Assembly: GCA_022925895.1 (NCBI GenBank)
Contig: JAKSYS010000808.1
Span: 1-23,212, forward strand
Direction of reading: 5' to 3'
DNA from: Fragilaria crotonensis
Taxonomy: Eukaryota > Bacillariophyta > Fragilariophyceae > Fragilariales > Fragilariaceae
DNA: 23,212 nt
The notes under the pieces are model-generated. The model was not told the DNA's origin. It did no database searches and saw only the letters and a list, made by a program, of their open reading frames with translations. Position numbers and translations under genes: made by a program. Positions 1 through 8,513 of the stretch are shown here, one piece after another (position 1 is the stretch's first letter; every line of letters starts with the position of its first letter).

Positions 1-74
1 TCAGACATGCCTGCGTGCGTCCGACCTATCGTACGGAATCCATACAAGAAGCATCAAAGCGCGTTCGGAACGAT

Positions 75-774
75 ATGGTAGTTTCTAGGAAGTCAAAAGT
101 TAAGATGGAAAATGAGTTGCTGAAACCCGACAAATCCGTGTCGTCGATCGTGGTGGACGCTGAGCTTTGCGTTGTCGATGCGATACCCTCCTTTGCGAAA
201 CCTTTGGATGAAGGCGACTGCGGCGACAACGAGTGTTGGATTGTCGGCCAGAAGGGATTTAACGCACTCTCTGATTTTCCGCACTCGCGAGAAGATTGTG
301 TTGTGCATCCGATCATCAATAATGCCGAATTGCATTGTCCCAAATGCTTCTGTTACGTCTGTGACGTGCGCGTAGCCGAGTGCCGAAATTGGAAGGTACA
401 CTGTTCGGCCCGGTTTCAAGATTCATATTGGAAAGCGGAGCGATTTCGTAGGCGTCTCCAGGCCGACCAGAATAAGCCTCGATTGATGTCTTGCCCTCCT
501 TCAGCCCATCCTCGCAGGAACATTCCACTGCCTCCACGTCGACGGGATCACGTTGCAGATACTGCCAACTATCGACCCAAATCACGAACTCCTGATGTCG
601 ACAACAGTCGAAGGCGGAGTCGTAGATTGGCAGATGCGACCGCAACGAGGTCTCTGGGCTCCCGAGCCTCCAATCCCCCACCTCAACCTAGTCCCACATG
701 CCGAAGGTCTTCAGACGCCCCCGCAACGATTCCTCGTATCCCGCTACAACCTGCTGCTATCCCTTGCTGGATGA
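75..774 (+). CDS. Cys-rich domain protein, RIN13-like motif, two exons (join 75..447, 518..774)
   Basis: Seen: reading from ATG at 75, the first exon holds the pattern VGQKGFNALSDFPHSREDC, then HCPKCFCYVCD and a following W..HC.A..Q.SYWK..R. This Cys/His pattern resembles a domain I associate with plant RIN13-like and other nuclear proteins; its function is not established and it probably binds metal. After about residue 124 the open frame becomes an Arg/Pro/Ser-rich, unprotein-like tail ending at 800. Removing a GT-AG intron at 448-517 moves the reading into a frame with balanced composition (motifs GGVVDWQMRP and FLVSRYNLLLSLAG) that stops at 774, giving about 209 residues. The frame is open to the left edge, so an upstream exon or start is possible; ATG 75 is the first Met in frame. 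Alternative: a single exon ending at 800. Product name uncertain, gene itself likely. Confidence 0.6.
448..517 (+). other. predicted 70-bp intron in the Cys-rich protein gene
   Basis: The stretch starts GTAGGC and ends CTCGCAG after a pyrimidine-rich run. Its length is 1 modulo 3, which moves reading from the frame of the Cys-rich domain to the downstream frame that looks like real protein. GT at 454 with the same acceptor would restore the same frame. The size fits the other introns in the window (73, 87 and 243 bp). Confidence 0.5.
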
Positions 775-800
775 ATTCATCCCGTAAAGTAGATGTGTAG

Positions 801-1516
801 TGTGGCTATTTGACTTAATTAATAGCATCGAAGAGAGCAGTCGAATTCCTCACGCTCCCTTTTCAGCTCCAATGGCACACACACATACTTAGTTTGCTGT
901 TTGCTGACCGTTCTTCAACACAATTCCCTTCTAGTGGGCAGCCTACCAATACCGATAGCCGATAGGTTATTTCGACCTGACGGTCATCCTCAGTGAAATC
1001 AAATAGTAGAACCCTATCATGTTGGACATAGGTCTCGGTCGTGGTCGAGCATCTCCTTGCTAATGGTTGGGTCGAAGGAGTATCATACTTGTACGAGGCT
1101 ACTTGTACTTGAGTTCTCTGAATACTCCTTTCTCCAGTACGATACGAGGTACTGGAACACGCAATACTGTACTCGCGCTGGAATCTGGAACACAAAAAAT
1201 CATTTTTTCTCACACACACAAAATCTCGCGAAAACATTCGCATTTTTCACGAATGATACTTCAACAGCAATGAATACAAAAGCCCACTGGGGAAATGCGA
1301 GCGCGAAAGTCGACACTGGCATGGAACAACTGCGTGATCGGTGACTTTCTCGTTTCACATCCTCTGTCATTGTCCTCTCTGGAATCTGGCGATCCGGAGT
1401 ACTGTACTATAGCTACTTTCGGTAACGCGTTGCACTTATTAAAGGTATTGACGGTTTTGAAACGCACTCGACCCCCTACCTTGATGCACCCTGCCTATCC
1501 TCGACCTAAACGAACA
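801..1516. other. intergenic region, GTAC-rich, upstream of the kinase
   Basis: I see no supportable gene here. Between about 1075 and 1170, and again near 1398-1411, the sequence is dense in TACTTGTAC, AGTACGATAC, GGTACTGG and AGTACTGTAC words. The same style recurs upstream of several other genes in the window. An in-frame ATG at 1484 could extend the kinase N-terminus by 11 residues. Confidence 0.5.
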
Positions 1517-2576
1517 ATGTTTGATCTATGGAAATGTATTATCCAGATTACTAGATGGCTGCTTAGTCTGATCAATGAACTTTGGAGAAAAACGACTGCT
1601 CCAACCATAGAATTCGATACAGGTCGATCGGTTCGACTCGGGAAGCAGATTGCCGAAGGAGGTTTCTCGTATGTCTTTGAGGCGTTCGATCGAGCGGGGA
1701 CCAAGTATGCGTTGAAGCGCATTAATGTGGGTGAGTTAGAAGAGTTGCAGGGATGCCTCCGTGAAGCAGGAGTGCACCGGTCTCTTCGACACCCAAACCT
1801 CATGCCTCTTCTCGGCATATGTCAAGAAAAGCTTGTGGTGTACTTGCTATTTCCATACATGCAACAATCCCTGCGATCCGTTGTCAACAAATCCATCTTT
1901 GAGACCCACCCAGCAAAGAAAGCCTTCAGCGAACTTCAAGTCTTGCAACTAATACATCAAATCATGTCGGGTGTTGCAGCAATGCACGAAGCTAATTACT
2001 CCCACCGTGATATCAAATTGGAGAACATTTTATTGGATTCGACGGGAAGTCCCGTCCTTATGGATTTTGGATCCGTTGGTCGTCTCGAAGAACGGGTTTC
2101 CACTCGTCAGGACGTTCTCAACTTGATCGAGAACGCCTCACAGCACACTACGCTTGCCTATCGACCGCCAGAGCTGTTGGATGGTGGGATCCGAAGTGGG
2201 GACGAGCCTGTGGACTTTGTAAAAGTCGATGTCTGGTCTTTAGGATGCACTCTCTTTGCCATGTGCTTTGGGGCATCGCCATTTGAATGCGAATTTCGAA
2301 ATGACGAGATTCGCGTAGTGGAATGTACAGCGCTGCGAATTTTGGGAAACGTGCCAACGCCTACGAATGGTTGGTATTCTTCATTACTTCTGGACACGAT
2401 CAAACTATTGTTGACACCCGACCGTTTCCAACGACCCAACGGATGAGGCTATGGTGGAAATTGAAGCCTTGATTCAAAAGCAGGGAGGGCGAGTACCGCA
2501 GGTGGTAAGGAAGGGCGGCGGTGAAGATGATGACAGTGATCTTGATGCTCTTCTTAGTAGCAATCGGTTCGTTTAG
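1517..2576 (+). CDS. STK16/NAK-family Ser/Thr protein kinase, broken by a one-base frame slip near 2436-2443
   Basis: Full kinase domain numbered from ATG 1517: glycine loop AEGGFSYVFEA near residues 46-56, ATP-binding Lys67 in YALKR, catalytic HRDIKLEN (Asp165), DFG at 183-185 in the family-typical context VLMDFGSVG, RPPEL at 216-220, and VDVWSLGCTLFAMCFG. These match the STK16 branch (Golgi and secretory-pathway kinases of the NAK family). The open frame stops at TGA 2444-2446 just after FQRP, where the fold needs its last helix. Omitting one base around CCCAACGGATGAG gives RP-T-DEAMVEIEALIQKQ, the expected ending, and runs to TAG 2574-2576 through an acidic tail with DLDALLSSN. So the full product is about 352 residues. 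The N-terminal 25 residues are amphipathic and lack the MG myristoylation start of animal STK16. The slip may be a sequence error or a real mutation. An alternative start is ATG 1484. Confidence 0.85.
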
Positions 2577-2764
2577 GTGTGGCGAGAGGAGCGAAGGCGG
2601 TGAGGAAGGGCGGCGGGAAGATTTTGACTGTCATCTCGATGCGCTTTTTAGTAGCAATCGATTCTTGTAGATGTGGCGCGAGGAGCGAAGGTGATGCGGA
2701 ATGGCGGCGGGGAAGAAGATGAGTGTGATCTTGACTATCTTCTTAGAAGTGATCGACTCGTGTT
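2483..2764 (+). repeat. three tandem ~94-bp copies derived from the kinase C-terminal tail
   Basis: Copy 1 (about 2483-2576) is the end of the kinase coding sequence. Copies 2 (2577-2670) and 3 (2671-about 2764) follow directly after its stop. Shared words include GGCGAG, AGGAAGGGCGGCGG, GATCTTGATGC or CATCTCGATGC, and TTAGTAGCAATCG. Each copy can be read as an acidic stretch of the form E-D-x-x-(S/C)-x-L-D-x-L-x-(S/R)-S-(N/D)-R. Copy 2 also ends in TAG. Copy 3 is the most diverged. Confidence 0.75.
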
Positions 2765-4294
2765 GCTCAAATTTTGATGCCGTGTCCTTTTGTGTCTCAT
2801 GCTTAATCGCATGAATTGAAATCATACACTACAAAGAGATGCACTAATACCACGTAATCTCATTAATCCTTCACTGTTTACGTCTGTGATGCTCCAAGAT
2901 GACCCTGGAAGTGCCATTCCTCGAGATAGAACTGCGTTGAGGGCGTCATTTTAAGGGCACCATTGTGTGCTGGGTGATTGCTCAAGTCTCGCGTACATAT
3001 GTGCAGCCCTTGTAGTGTGCTGGTACTTGTAAAACGCGTCACTTAATCGTCATCAGCAGCAACGGACACTATGAATGACAAACCAAACCTGATAGCAAGC
3101 AGCAATGAATCTGATTGTGATGATGACATGCCGACGTACTCTGTTGTTAAAAAAAATCAACAACATCATTCTGACAACAATTGAAGACAACAATACATCA
3201 ATGCATCAAGAAACCAAAAATCATTTTTAACCACAATGTGACAATTGCATGCATGGTAAGGGAGAACATTGAAATTGAAGGTGATCCGACACCACATACA
3301 ATCTTCAAGGATTGAATTTTGAAATGGTATTGCGGTTGTCATGTTTGCTTTTGCGTACTGTAATTCTTGAAGATATCGTGCAACTCTCTGCAAGTTAACT
3401 TTTTGTTACATCACTGCTATTGAGACTATAGTATGTTTTCCTTTGGAAACCTTCACCAATGGAGGGACAGCACATGTACTAACCAACTACTCTCAGTATC
3501 TACATGCCTTGCATTGCTACTACTGCTACTAGGAGTTGATGAATCCCATTTACTACCAGCTATGTTCATTCCAATGATGAATACTGTATAGCAAAACTGG
3601 AAAAAGGTAGAAACACTGCAAAAACTGCAGTTGTTTCAGTTTGATTGTTCCATTCAAAAACCACAGTATTTGCAACAGCAACTAGATCACATTCAACACT
3701 TACAATGCAACAGGTGGGATCATGCCCCAGGTGTCAACAAAATCCCAACATGTGTCATGAATTGCTGTTCTGCATTGTTGGACTAGATTTGCAAATGTGA
3801 GCTGCATTGGCATCAAGACCTCATTTTTGTTATGAATGGCATCTACCGGTAGAGTCTTGTGCTCGGATCCCATAATGCACCAATTTTGTAAAGCAAACCT
3901 TATGTCTCAATCAAACCTGGATTGAGTGTTTGTTTCCATGAAAGTCAGAAATAGGTCATAACGTCATAACTGGTAAGTCATTGTCAATCAACCAAGCCGT
4001 AAACTCGTAACAAGAAGTGCTACAGTACTCTACTAGCTCTACTCTACTAGAGAGAGATAACAAAGCGTTGTTCGACAGAGCCCGTATGTTCACGACAAGC
4101 ACGCTACTCCTTGTACTGTAGTACCATGTACAGATGGACGCGGAGTATGAATACTACAGTACCGGTAGGGTACTGGATACTGGACATCTCGCAGTGTCTG
4201 CTCCCCCAAGGGGTGCGTATAGTGTCTGACCGTTACTCCTTGTTTTTGAGTTAGTACGATTTTGTAAGTTCAAGATTGAAAGCGATTGGACACC
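2765..4294. other. 1.5-kb gene-poor, AT-richer region
   Basis: I see no convincing complete gene. From about 3060 to 3960 the sequence is visibly richer in A/T than its neighbours. It contains short open stretches only: a 37-codon one at 3071-3184 (+) with an acidic N-D-D-D run, and two on the minus strand described separately. From about 4018 to 4175 a GTAC/CTAC-rich block (AGTACTCTACTAG, GTACTGTAGTACC, AGTACCGGTAGGGTACTGG) lies just upstream of the methyltransferase gene. Confidence 0.45.
3700..3906 (-). pseudogene. unrecognised 68-codon open stretch, possible gene or element remnant
   Basis: The minus strand between a stop at 3907-3909 and TAA at 3700-3702 encodes a balanced, protein-like sequence (words FALQNWCIMGSEHK, MPMQLTFANLVQQC, WDFVDTWGMIPPVAL). 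The last codons run directly into GTAAGT, a strong splice-donor sequence. A second minus-strand stretch at 3166-3393 (ARYLQELQYAKANM, PFQNSILEDCMW) begins just after TTGCAG, a plausible acceptor. These could be two exons of one gene or remnants of a mobile element. I do not recognise the family. Confidence 0.25.
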
Positions 4295-5158
4295 ATGACA
4301 ACCACCGGTAGTCTCCGTTCGGAGGATGATAATCTCGAGACAGCTGGTGAGACTGCGGCAACTACGGCAACTACGGCAGTTATCCCTAAGGAGATCGAGA
4401 GCAGCATTGAACACGCCCTTCAAGAATCAGCTCAAGATATGGGTCATCGCATTGGTAACTTTCACAATTACTACTCATTCCATCCACCGTCGATACGACT
4501 GCAGCACATGGGGGCGATTCTGGACTATGTGAGGGACACGTCGTCGCGTAAGCGTAAGCGTGGTGAGCGGGAAGAACGGACATCGCCAGAGCCGTTCCGA
4601 TATTGTGATTTGGGATGCAATGAAGGGGATCTGACGATTGAGATTGCGACGGCCTTGCAAGGGGCATTGCAACAACCTGTGGAGTTCAAGGGAATGGATA
4701 TTGACGCTCAACTTATCCAACGAGCTAACGCCAAATGGAAGAATACCGACAATCTTAGTGGAACCTTTGAGTCAGCGAACATCTGTACAGATTTGGATGC
4801 AAAGATTGAAGATCGCAGTATGGACCTCATCTCTCTATTAAGTACAACCATGTGGGTCCATGTGCACGCTGGCGATGAAGGTCTAAAAAGCGTTTTGGAG
4901 CAACTTTGTCGCAAGTCTCGCAGATATTTAGTGATTGAACCACAGCCCAGCAAGTGTTATCGAAACGCTATGATTAGACTCCGAAAGATGGGTCGCCCCG
5001 AGTTGGACGTTTCGTCAGATCGATTGAAGTGGCGCCTCACGCTTGATGACGAGATTGAGAAAACTCTGAACAACTGTTTGTTCCAACGAGTGTTGACCGA
5101 CAAAGAGCTTACATCGTGGAATAGAAGTATTCACTTGTACGAAAAGCGAGATGGATGA
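4295..5158 (+). CDS. BCDIN3D-like RNA 5'-monophosphate methyltransferase (Bin3 domain)
   Basis: The ATG at 4295 (context CACCATGA) gives a 287-residue protein. A 50-residue Thr/Ala/Glu-rich leader is followed by the family hallmark GNFHNYYSFHPP (54-65), the SAM-binding motif I CDLGCNEGD (104-112), the acidic ribose contact MDID (134-137), then TTMWVHVHAGDEGL (184-197), EPQPSKCY (215-222) and SWNRSIHLY near the end. The IT/TTMWVH, LVEPQPWKCY and SWDRS motifs are known from the Bin3 methyltransferases, and the GNF.NYY.FHPP start is closest to BCDIN3D, which methylates 5'-monophosphate ends of small RNAs such as tRNA-His. Assignment to BCDIN3D rather than MePCE rests on the short length and these motifs. 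Residues 86-97 are a basic and acidic insert (RKRKRGEREE). The stop lies 11 bp from the convergent mutase gene. Confidence 0.85.
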   Translation: MTTTGSLRSEDDNLETAGETAATTATTAVIPKEIESSIEHALQESAQDMGHRIGNFHNYYSFHPPSIRLQHMGAILDYVRDTSSRKRKRGEREERTSPEPFRYCDLGCNEGDLTIEIATALQGALQQPVEFKGMDIDAQLIQRANAKWKNTDNLSGTFESANICTDLDAKIEDRSMDLISLLSTTMWVHVHAGDEGLKSVLEQLCRKSRRYLVIEPQPSKCYRNAMIRLRKMGRPELDVSSDRLKWRLTLDDEIEKTLNNCLFQRVLTDKELTSWNRSIHLYEKRDG

Positions 5159-5169
5159 TAAAAATAGAG

Positions 5170-7383
5170 CTACACGGCCAATTCAGAAAGCGTGTCCTCT
5201 GCCGTTGTGAGCTCGGTCTCGGTCTCCTCGATGAGGCATTCTACACCGCACTCCTCATCAGTCGCATTTATAGATTCCTTGAATAACAACCGTGCTGCAG
5301 CACCAAAATCGTAACGTTCCAGCGGATCCACGGCACCTTCTTGAATCAGATTGACAGTCTTCGTAGACACGTCATATATGATAGGCACTCCATTCGGTAT
5401 GTTTAGCTGGGCGATCTTGTCTTCGGGGATATCGCATAAGTGCATGAGCAAGCCACGAATCGCATTTTCGCTGCTCGCGATTAAAACACGCTTGTTTTGG
5501 TCAACAGCTTGCGGCATGATGTTGCGTACAAAGAACGGGATTGTTCGCCGATTGCAGTCGCGAAGGGACTCAGTCTTTGGGAATTTCCGGGTAAGAATGG
5601 GGCGCCGGTATTCTATGCTTCGAATAAAGGAGTCGCTCAGAGAGTACCGCACATCAGTCATGAACTTTTGGTATCGCGGATCATTGCCAGGAAAATCAGG
5701 CGAGAATGAATTCAAAGGCGGAGGCCGAACGTCAAATCCTCGTCGCCATCTCTTGAATTGTGACTCTCCAAAAACTCGAGCAATCATCTTCTTGGACTTG
5801 CCTGTGAGTCCTCCGTAGTTGCGTTCGTTTAGTCTCCAAGTTTTCACGATGGGGAGCCATGTCGAATCAAGTTCATCTAACACGAGCCAAGCAGTTTCAA
5901 TGGCGCGAGACAACCAGCTGGTGTAAACGACATCGAACTCAAACCCAAAGCGCTTCAGCAACTTCCCCGCCTCCCTTGCTTCTTCGGTGCCTTCTGGTGC
6001 TAACGGGGGATCCTGCCAGCCAGTGAAGAGACCCAGTTTGTTGTGCTCTGTCTTCCCGTGTCGAATCATGACTATTGCCGCACCGTGACACGAGGGTGAT
6101 GCCAGCCTATCCTTCAATATCAACCGGTTCGACGTTGAGCTCACGCAGTTTTGGTATGAAATGAGTTGCTGCTTGGCCGTCGAGAGATGCTCAACGACAC
6201 TGACGTTTCCATTTGATGACGATTTTTCATCGTCGTTGAGCTGACAGGCGAGCTCCCTTTCTGCGCTGAGTTTTGTAAGCGACTGCTCCAGAGAATTCAT
6301 TGGTCTGGTAGTGTCCGAGGTCAAAGCTTTGTACCCAGGCACATTCGTCATTCTATACTGCTCTTCTCGAAGAGCCTTCTCTAATAATCCTGGCTTCTCT
6401 AGGAATGTCGCCCAAAGCTCGTTCGGCTTCTTGCCGTCAGGTCGTACCGCTTCAAGATTTCCCCGAAAATCATAAACAAGTGGGATGCCTGGCGGGATGT
6501 GAACATCGACACTGTCATCAGCTATCCCTTGTACGTACTTGACAAGCCCAAGAAGAGTGGTTGCATGACCAACAACAAGAACGTTGTGGCCCGCCAGTAA
6601 TTCAGCTTGAATCTTGTTCTGCCAAAGTGGTTTGATTCGTTTCATGCAGTCCGCCAAAGATTCCGCAGTTGGGATTTCTTTGACATCAGCGAACTTCCTG
6701 TCATTGGCACTCCAGAATGGATCCGTAGGATCCATGGGTGGCGGAGTAGCATATGGATCAGTTCGCCATTGCTGAACAAGGTCTGCTCCGAATGTTTCTG
6801 CAACTTCGGGCTTGCTCAGTCCTGTCAAGGAACCGTAGTGCCTACCATTTAGTCTCCACGATTTGAAGACCGGGAGATAGATGTTGTCCATCTCTCGAAG
6901 GATTGCCCAGGTTGAGTGAATTGCGCGCTTTAATCTAGAAGTAAAGACAACGTCTGGATCGTATCCGGCCTCGCGCAGCAGTCTACCGGCATGTTGGACT
7001 TCTCGCAAGCCTTTCTCGCTGATATCTGGGTCATTCCAGCCGCAAAACGTTGTTTTCGCGTCTGATTGCCCGTTGCGTACTAGAATTAGCGTTCCAGGTG
7101 TCTTGGAGCGCCGCCAAATGAGGTTTCTCATTCCCATCATTCGACTTGCCTCATTCAGGTGAGCCCGCCCTGGGTCAAGCCTGGGAAATATTCGTCGCCA
7201 TAGGCTTTCATCAACTAGTCGAGAGTATCCAGTGTCTGTATTATATCCAGTTTCTTTGGGTGTTCTCGTCTTGGTGCCGGTGGTAAGTCCATCGGTCAAA
7301 TGCACTCCAGCAAGCAGGAGGACGATGAGCTCGACGAGAGCAAGTAGTGCTCTGCTGCTCCTCGTTCTAAAAGCCAGCAGCAT
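5170..7383 (-). CDS. secreted/endomembrane protein with two tandem phosphoglycerate-mutase-like (His phosphatase) domains, complementary loss of catalytic residues
   Basis: 737 residues from ATG 7383. Residues 1-32 form a signal peptide or anchor (RALLALVELIVLLLAG core). Domain 1 (about 98-310) and domain 2 (about 436-680) each follow the cofactor-dependent mutase plan: (V/I)R-x-G, FCGW or FTGW, SRLKRAI or SWLSRAI, RLNxRxYGxLTG, TAESLADC or TESLRDC, and IPxGxPxxYD. In active enzymes the R-H-G His is phosphorylated, a Glu in NERHYG is acid/base, and a second His sits in AHGNS. Domain 1 reads RNG (Asn104 for His) and RLNG (Gly180 for Glu) but keeps GH (His273). Domain 2 reads RHG (His442) and RLNE (Glu520) but has SSEN (Ser638) where the second His belongs. 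Neither half has a complete active site. It may be a regulatory or binding protein, or the halves may cooperate. It does not look like a normal glycolytic mutase. Confidence 0.85.
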   Translation of the reverse strand: MLLAFRTRSSRALLALVELIVLLLAGVHLTDGLTTGTKTRTPKETGYNTDTGYSRLVDESLWRRIFPRLDPGRAHLNEASRMMGMRNLIWRRSKTPGTLILVRNGQSDAKTTFCGWNDPDISEKGLREVQHAGRLLREAGYDPDVVFTSRLKRAIHSTWAILREMDNIYLPVFKSWRLNGRHYGSLTGLSKPEVAETFGADLVQQWRTDPYATPPPMDPTDPFWSANDRKFADVKEIPTAESLADCMKRIKPLWQNKIQAELLAGHNVLVVGHATTLLGLVKYVQGIADDSVDVHIPPGIPLVYDFRGNLEAVRPDGKKPNELWATFLEKPGLLEKALREEQYRMTNVPGYKALTSDTTRPMNSLEQSLTKLSAERELACQLNDDEKSSSNGNVSVVEHLSTAKQQLISYQNCVSSTSNRLILKDRLASPSCHGAAIVMIRHGKTEHNKLGLFTGWQDPPLAPEGTEEAREAGKLLKRFGFEFDVVYTSWLSRAIETAWLVLDELDSTWLPIVKTWRLNERNYGGLTGKSKKMIARVFGESQFKRWRRGFDVRPPPLNSFSPDFPGNDPRYQKFMTDVRYSLSDSFIRSIEYRRPILTRKFPKTESLRDCNRRTIPFFVRNIMPQAVDQNKRVLIASSENAIRGLLMHLCDIPEDKIAQLNIPNGVPIIYDVSTKTVNLIQEGAVDPLERYDFGAAARLLFKESINATDEECGVECLIEETETELTTAEDTLSELAV

Positions 7384-7685
7384 ACTTCAAGTCTTGATGT
7401 GGGTGTTGAAGAAAAACGTTCTGCATTGAAGTTGTTTTGCGGATGCGACAGCATGGGATACTCAGTGCTCAGTGTATCGGAACGAATCTTGAGAAATTGA
7501 AGATGTCTCCGTTAAGCTACGGTTTGGTCATCTCACGAATATCTCAATGCGAACTCTTCCACTGGGAATGCCAAAATGCGAAGCCTGTCGGTGGGAGGGC
7601 GCAAAACTGCAAAACTATACCCACGTATGACTATAGAATTGCTCACAATATTTGTTAACAAGTAACAACAAAAGACTTCAACAAC
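7384..7685. promoter_or_regulatory. divergent promoter region, mutase-like (-) and NDUFA4-like (+)
   Basis: A 302-bp gap between two divergent start codons must hold both promoters and 5' untranslated regions. I see no clear TATA box or known motif. Unlike several other upstream regions in the window, it is not GTAC-rich. The ATG at 7686 has an A-rich leader (ACTTCAACAACATGA). Confidence 0.5.
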
Positions 7686-8198
7686 ATGAACGCCCTCGCC
7701 GCAAGCATTCCTCGATTGGTTCAACGCACAGTTGTTCGCAATGCCACGACATCTGCCCGACCTGCCTTTGTCCCTGTAAGTATTCATCCGCGGATCCAAA
7801 GCTGAGATCTGAATGTGTTTGATTTGTTCCCTAACTGCTGGTTTGGAATTCGATTTCTTCAGAAACAATACGACAAGGGTGGATTCAAGAGCACTTGGCT
7901 TTCAGATCCAAGTACTTATCCGCTAATGGTCGTCATGGGAGTTGCAGTTTCTGTTGTCATCGGTATGACGGCCAACGCTCTCTCATCGTACGAGGACGTC
8001 CGCATCGATCCCAAGAAGAGGAACACTTTGGTCCGTGATTGGGGCGAAGATCACAAATATCAACCATTGATTGGAAAGATTGTCTGGTGGAATTCCTGGC
8101 AGAAGAATGCTCCTGAAGGCCTCGGAGTCGATCATCAAACATGGCTTGAAGGAAAAAAGGAATACTACAAGGACTGTGCAAAGCCAACAGATGCTTGA
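7686..8198 (+). CDS. mitochondrial inner-membrane protein, NDUFA4/B12D (MLRQ)-like, two exons (join 7686..7775, 7863..8198)
   Basis: Exon 1 encodes 30 residues with an Arg-rich, acid-free presequence (IPRLVQRTVVRNATT), typical of mitochondrial import. The intron (7776-7862, 87 bp) starts GTAAGT and ends TTCTTCAG. Exon 2 continues with KQYDKGGFKSTWLSDPSTYP, one membrane helix (MVVMGVAVSVVIGMTANAL), then YEDVRIDPKKRN and a polar C-terminus. Total is 141 residues. The DPxxYPL.....G helix followed by a short DVxxxPxKR segment is the layout of the NDUFA4/B12D family, subunits or partners of respiratory complexes I and IV. The C-terminal 55 residues (W-rich, KIVWWNSWQKN) are longer than in animals and may be specific to algae. 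Family assignment is moderately sure; the gene structure is solid. Confidence 0.75.
7776..7862 (+). other. intron of the NDUFA4/B12D-like gene
   Basis: 87 bp with donor GTAAGT and acceptor TTTCTTCAG. It lies between codons 30 and 31 and so does not split a codon. Removing it joins the Arg-rich presequence to the membrane domain; without it the upstream frame has no start for the second exon. Confidence 0.8.
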
Positions 8199-8216
8199 AT
8201 TGGCCGATCCAGGAAT

Positions 8217-8505
8217 GTCAGAAAACAGGACATGTAATTGTATAACTTCCTTATGATATCGTGATGTATCCTAAGCACCTTTAGCATTGCGCAGCGTATC
8301 CACAATGATTCCGTCAGAAAACAGGACTTGTATTTGATATAACTTCCTTATAATATCGTGATGTATCCTAAGCATCGTAAGCATTGCGCAGCGTAACCAC
8401 AATGATTCCGTCATGTATCACATGTGCTTAAAAATAACCTCCTATATATTGCCATATACCCGAAACACCCTTTAGCATTGCGCAGCGAATCCACAATGAT
8501 TCCGC
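8217..8505. repeat. three tandem ~96-bp repeats between convergent genes
   Basis: Copies begin at 8217, 8313 and 8410. Copies 1 and 2 are nearly identical (GTCAGAAAACAGGAC, TAACTTCCTTAT, ATATCGTGATGTATCCTAAGCA, TTGCGCAGCG, CCACAATGATTCCG). Copy 3 keeps the second half (TTTAGCATTGCGCAGCG, ATCCACAATGATTCCG) and is diverged in the first. The array fills nearly the whole gap between the stops of the NDUFA4-like gene and FtsH, so it lies in both 3' untranslated regions. Confidence 0.85.
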
Positions 8506-8513
8506 GGAACCCT

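Noticed and set aside
1057..1344. Short open frames upstream of the kinase
   Set aside because: They are made of GTAC-rich repeat words and differ between frames without any protein signal.
4286..4294. Methyltransferase start at 4286
   Set aside because: That codon is TTG; the ATG at 4295 has a good context and loses only three residues.
8217..8505. CRISPR array
   Set aside because: The three units are long and contiguous with no variable spacers, and the context is a eukaryotic 3' region.
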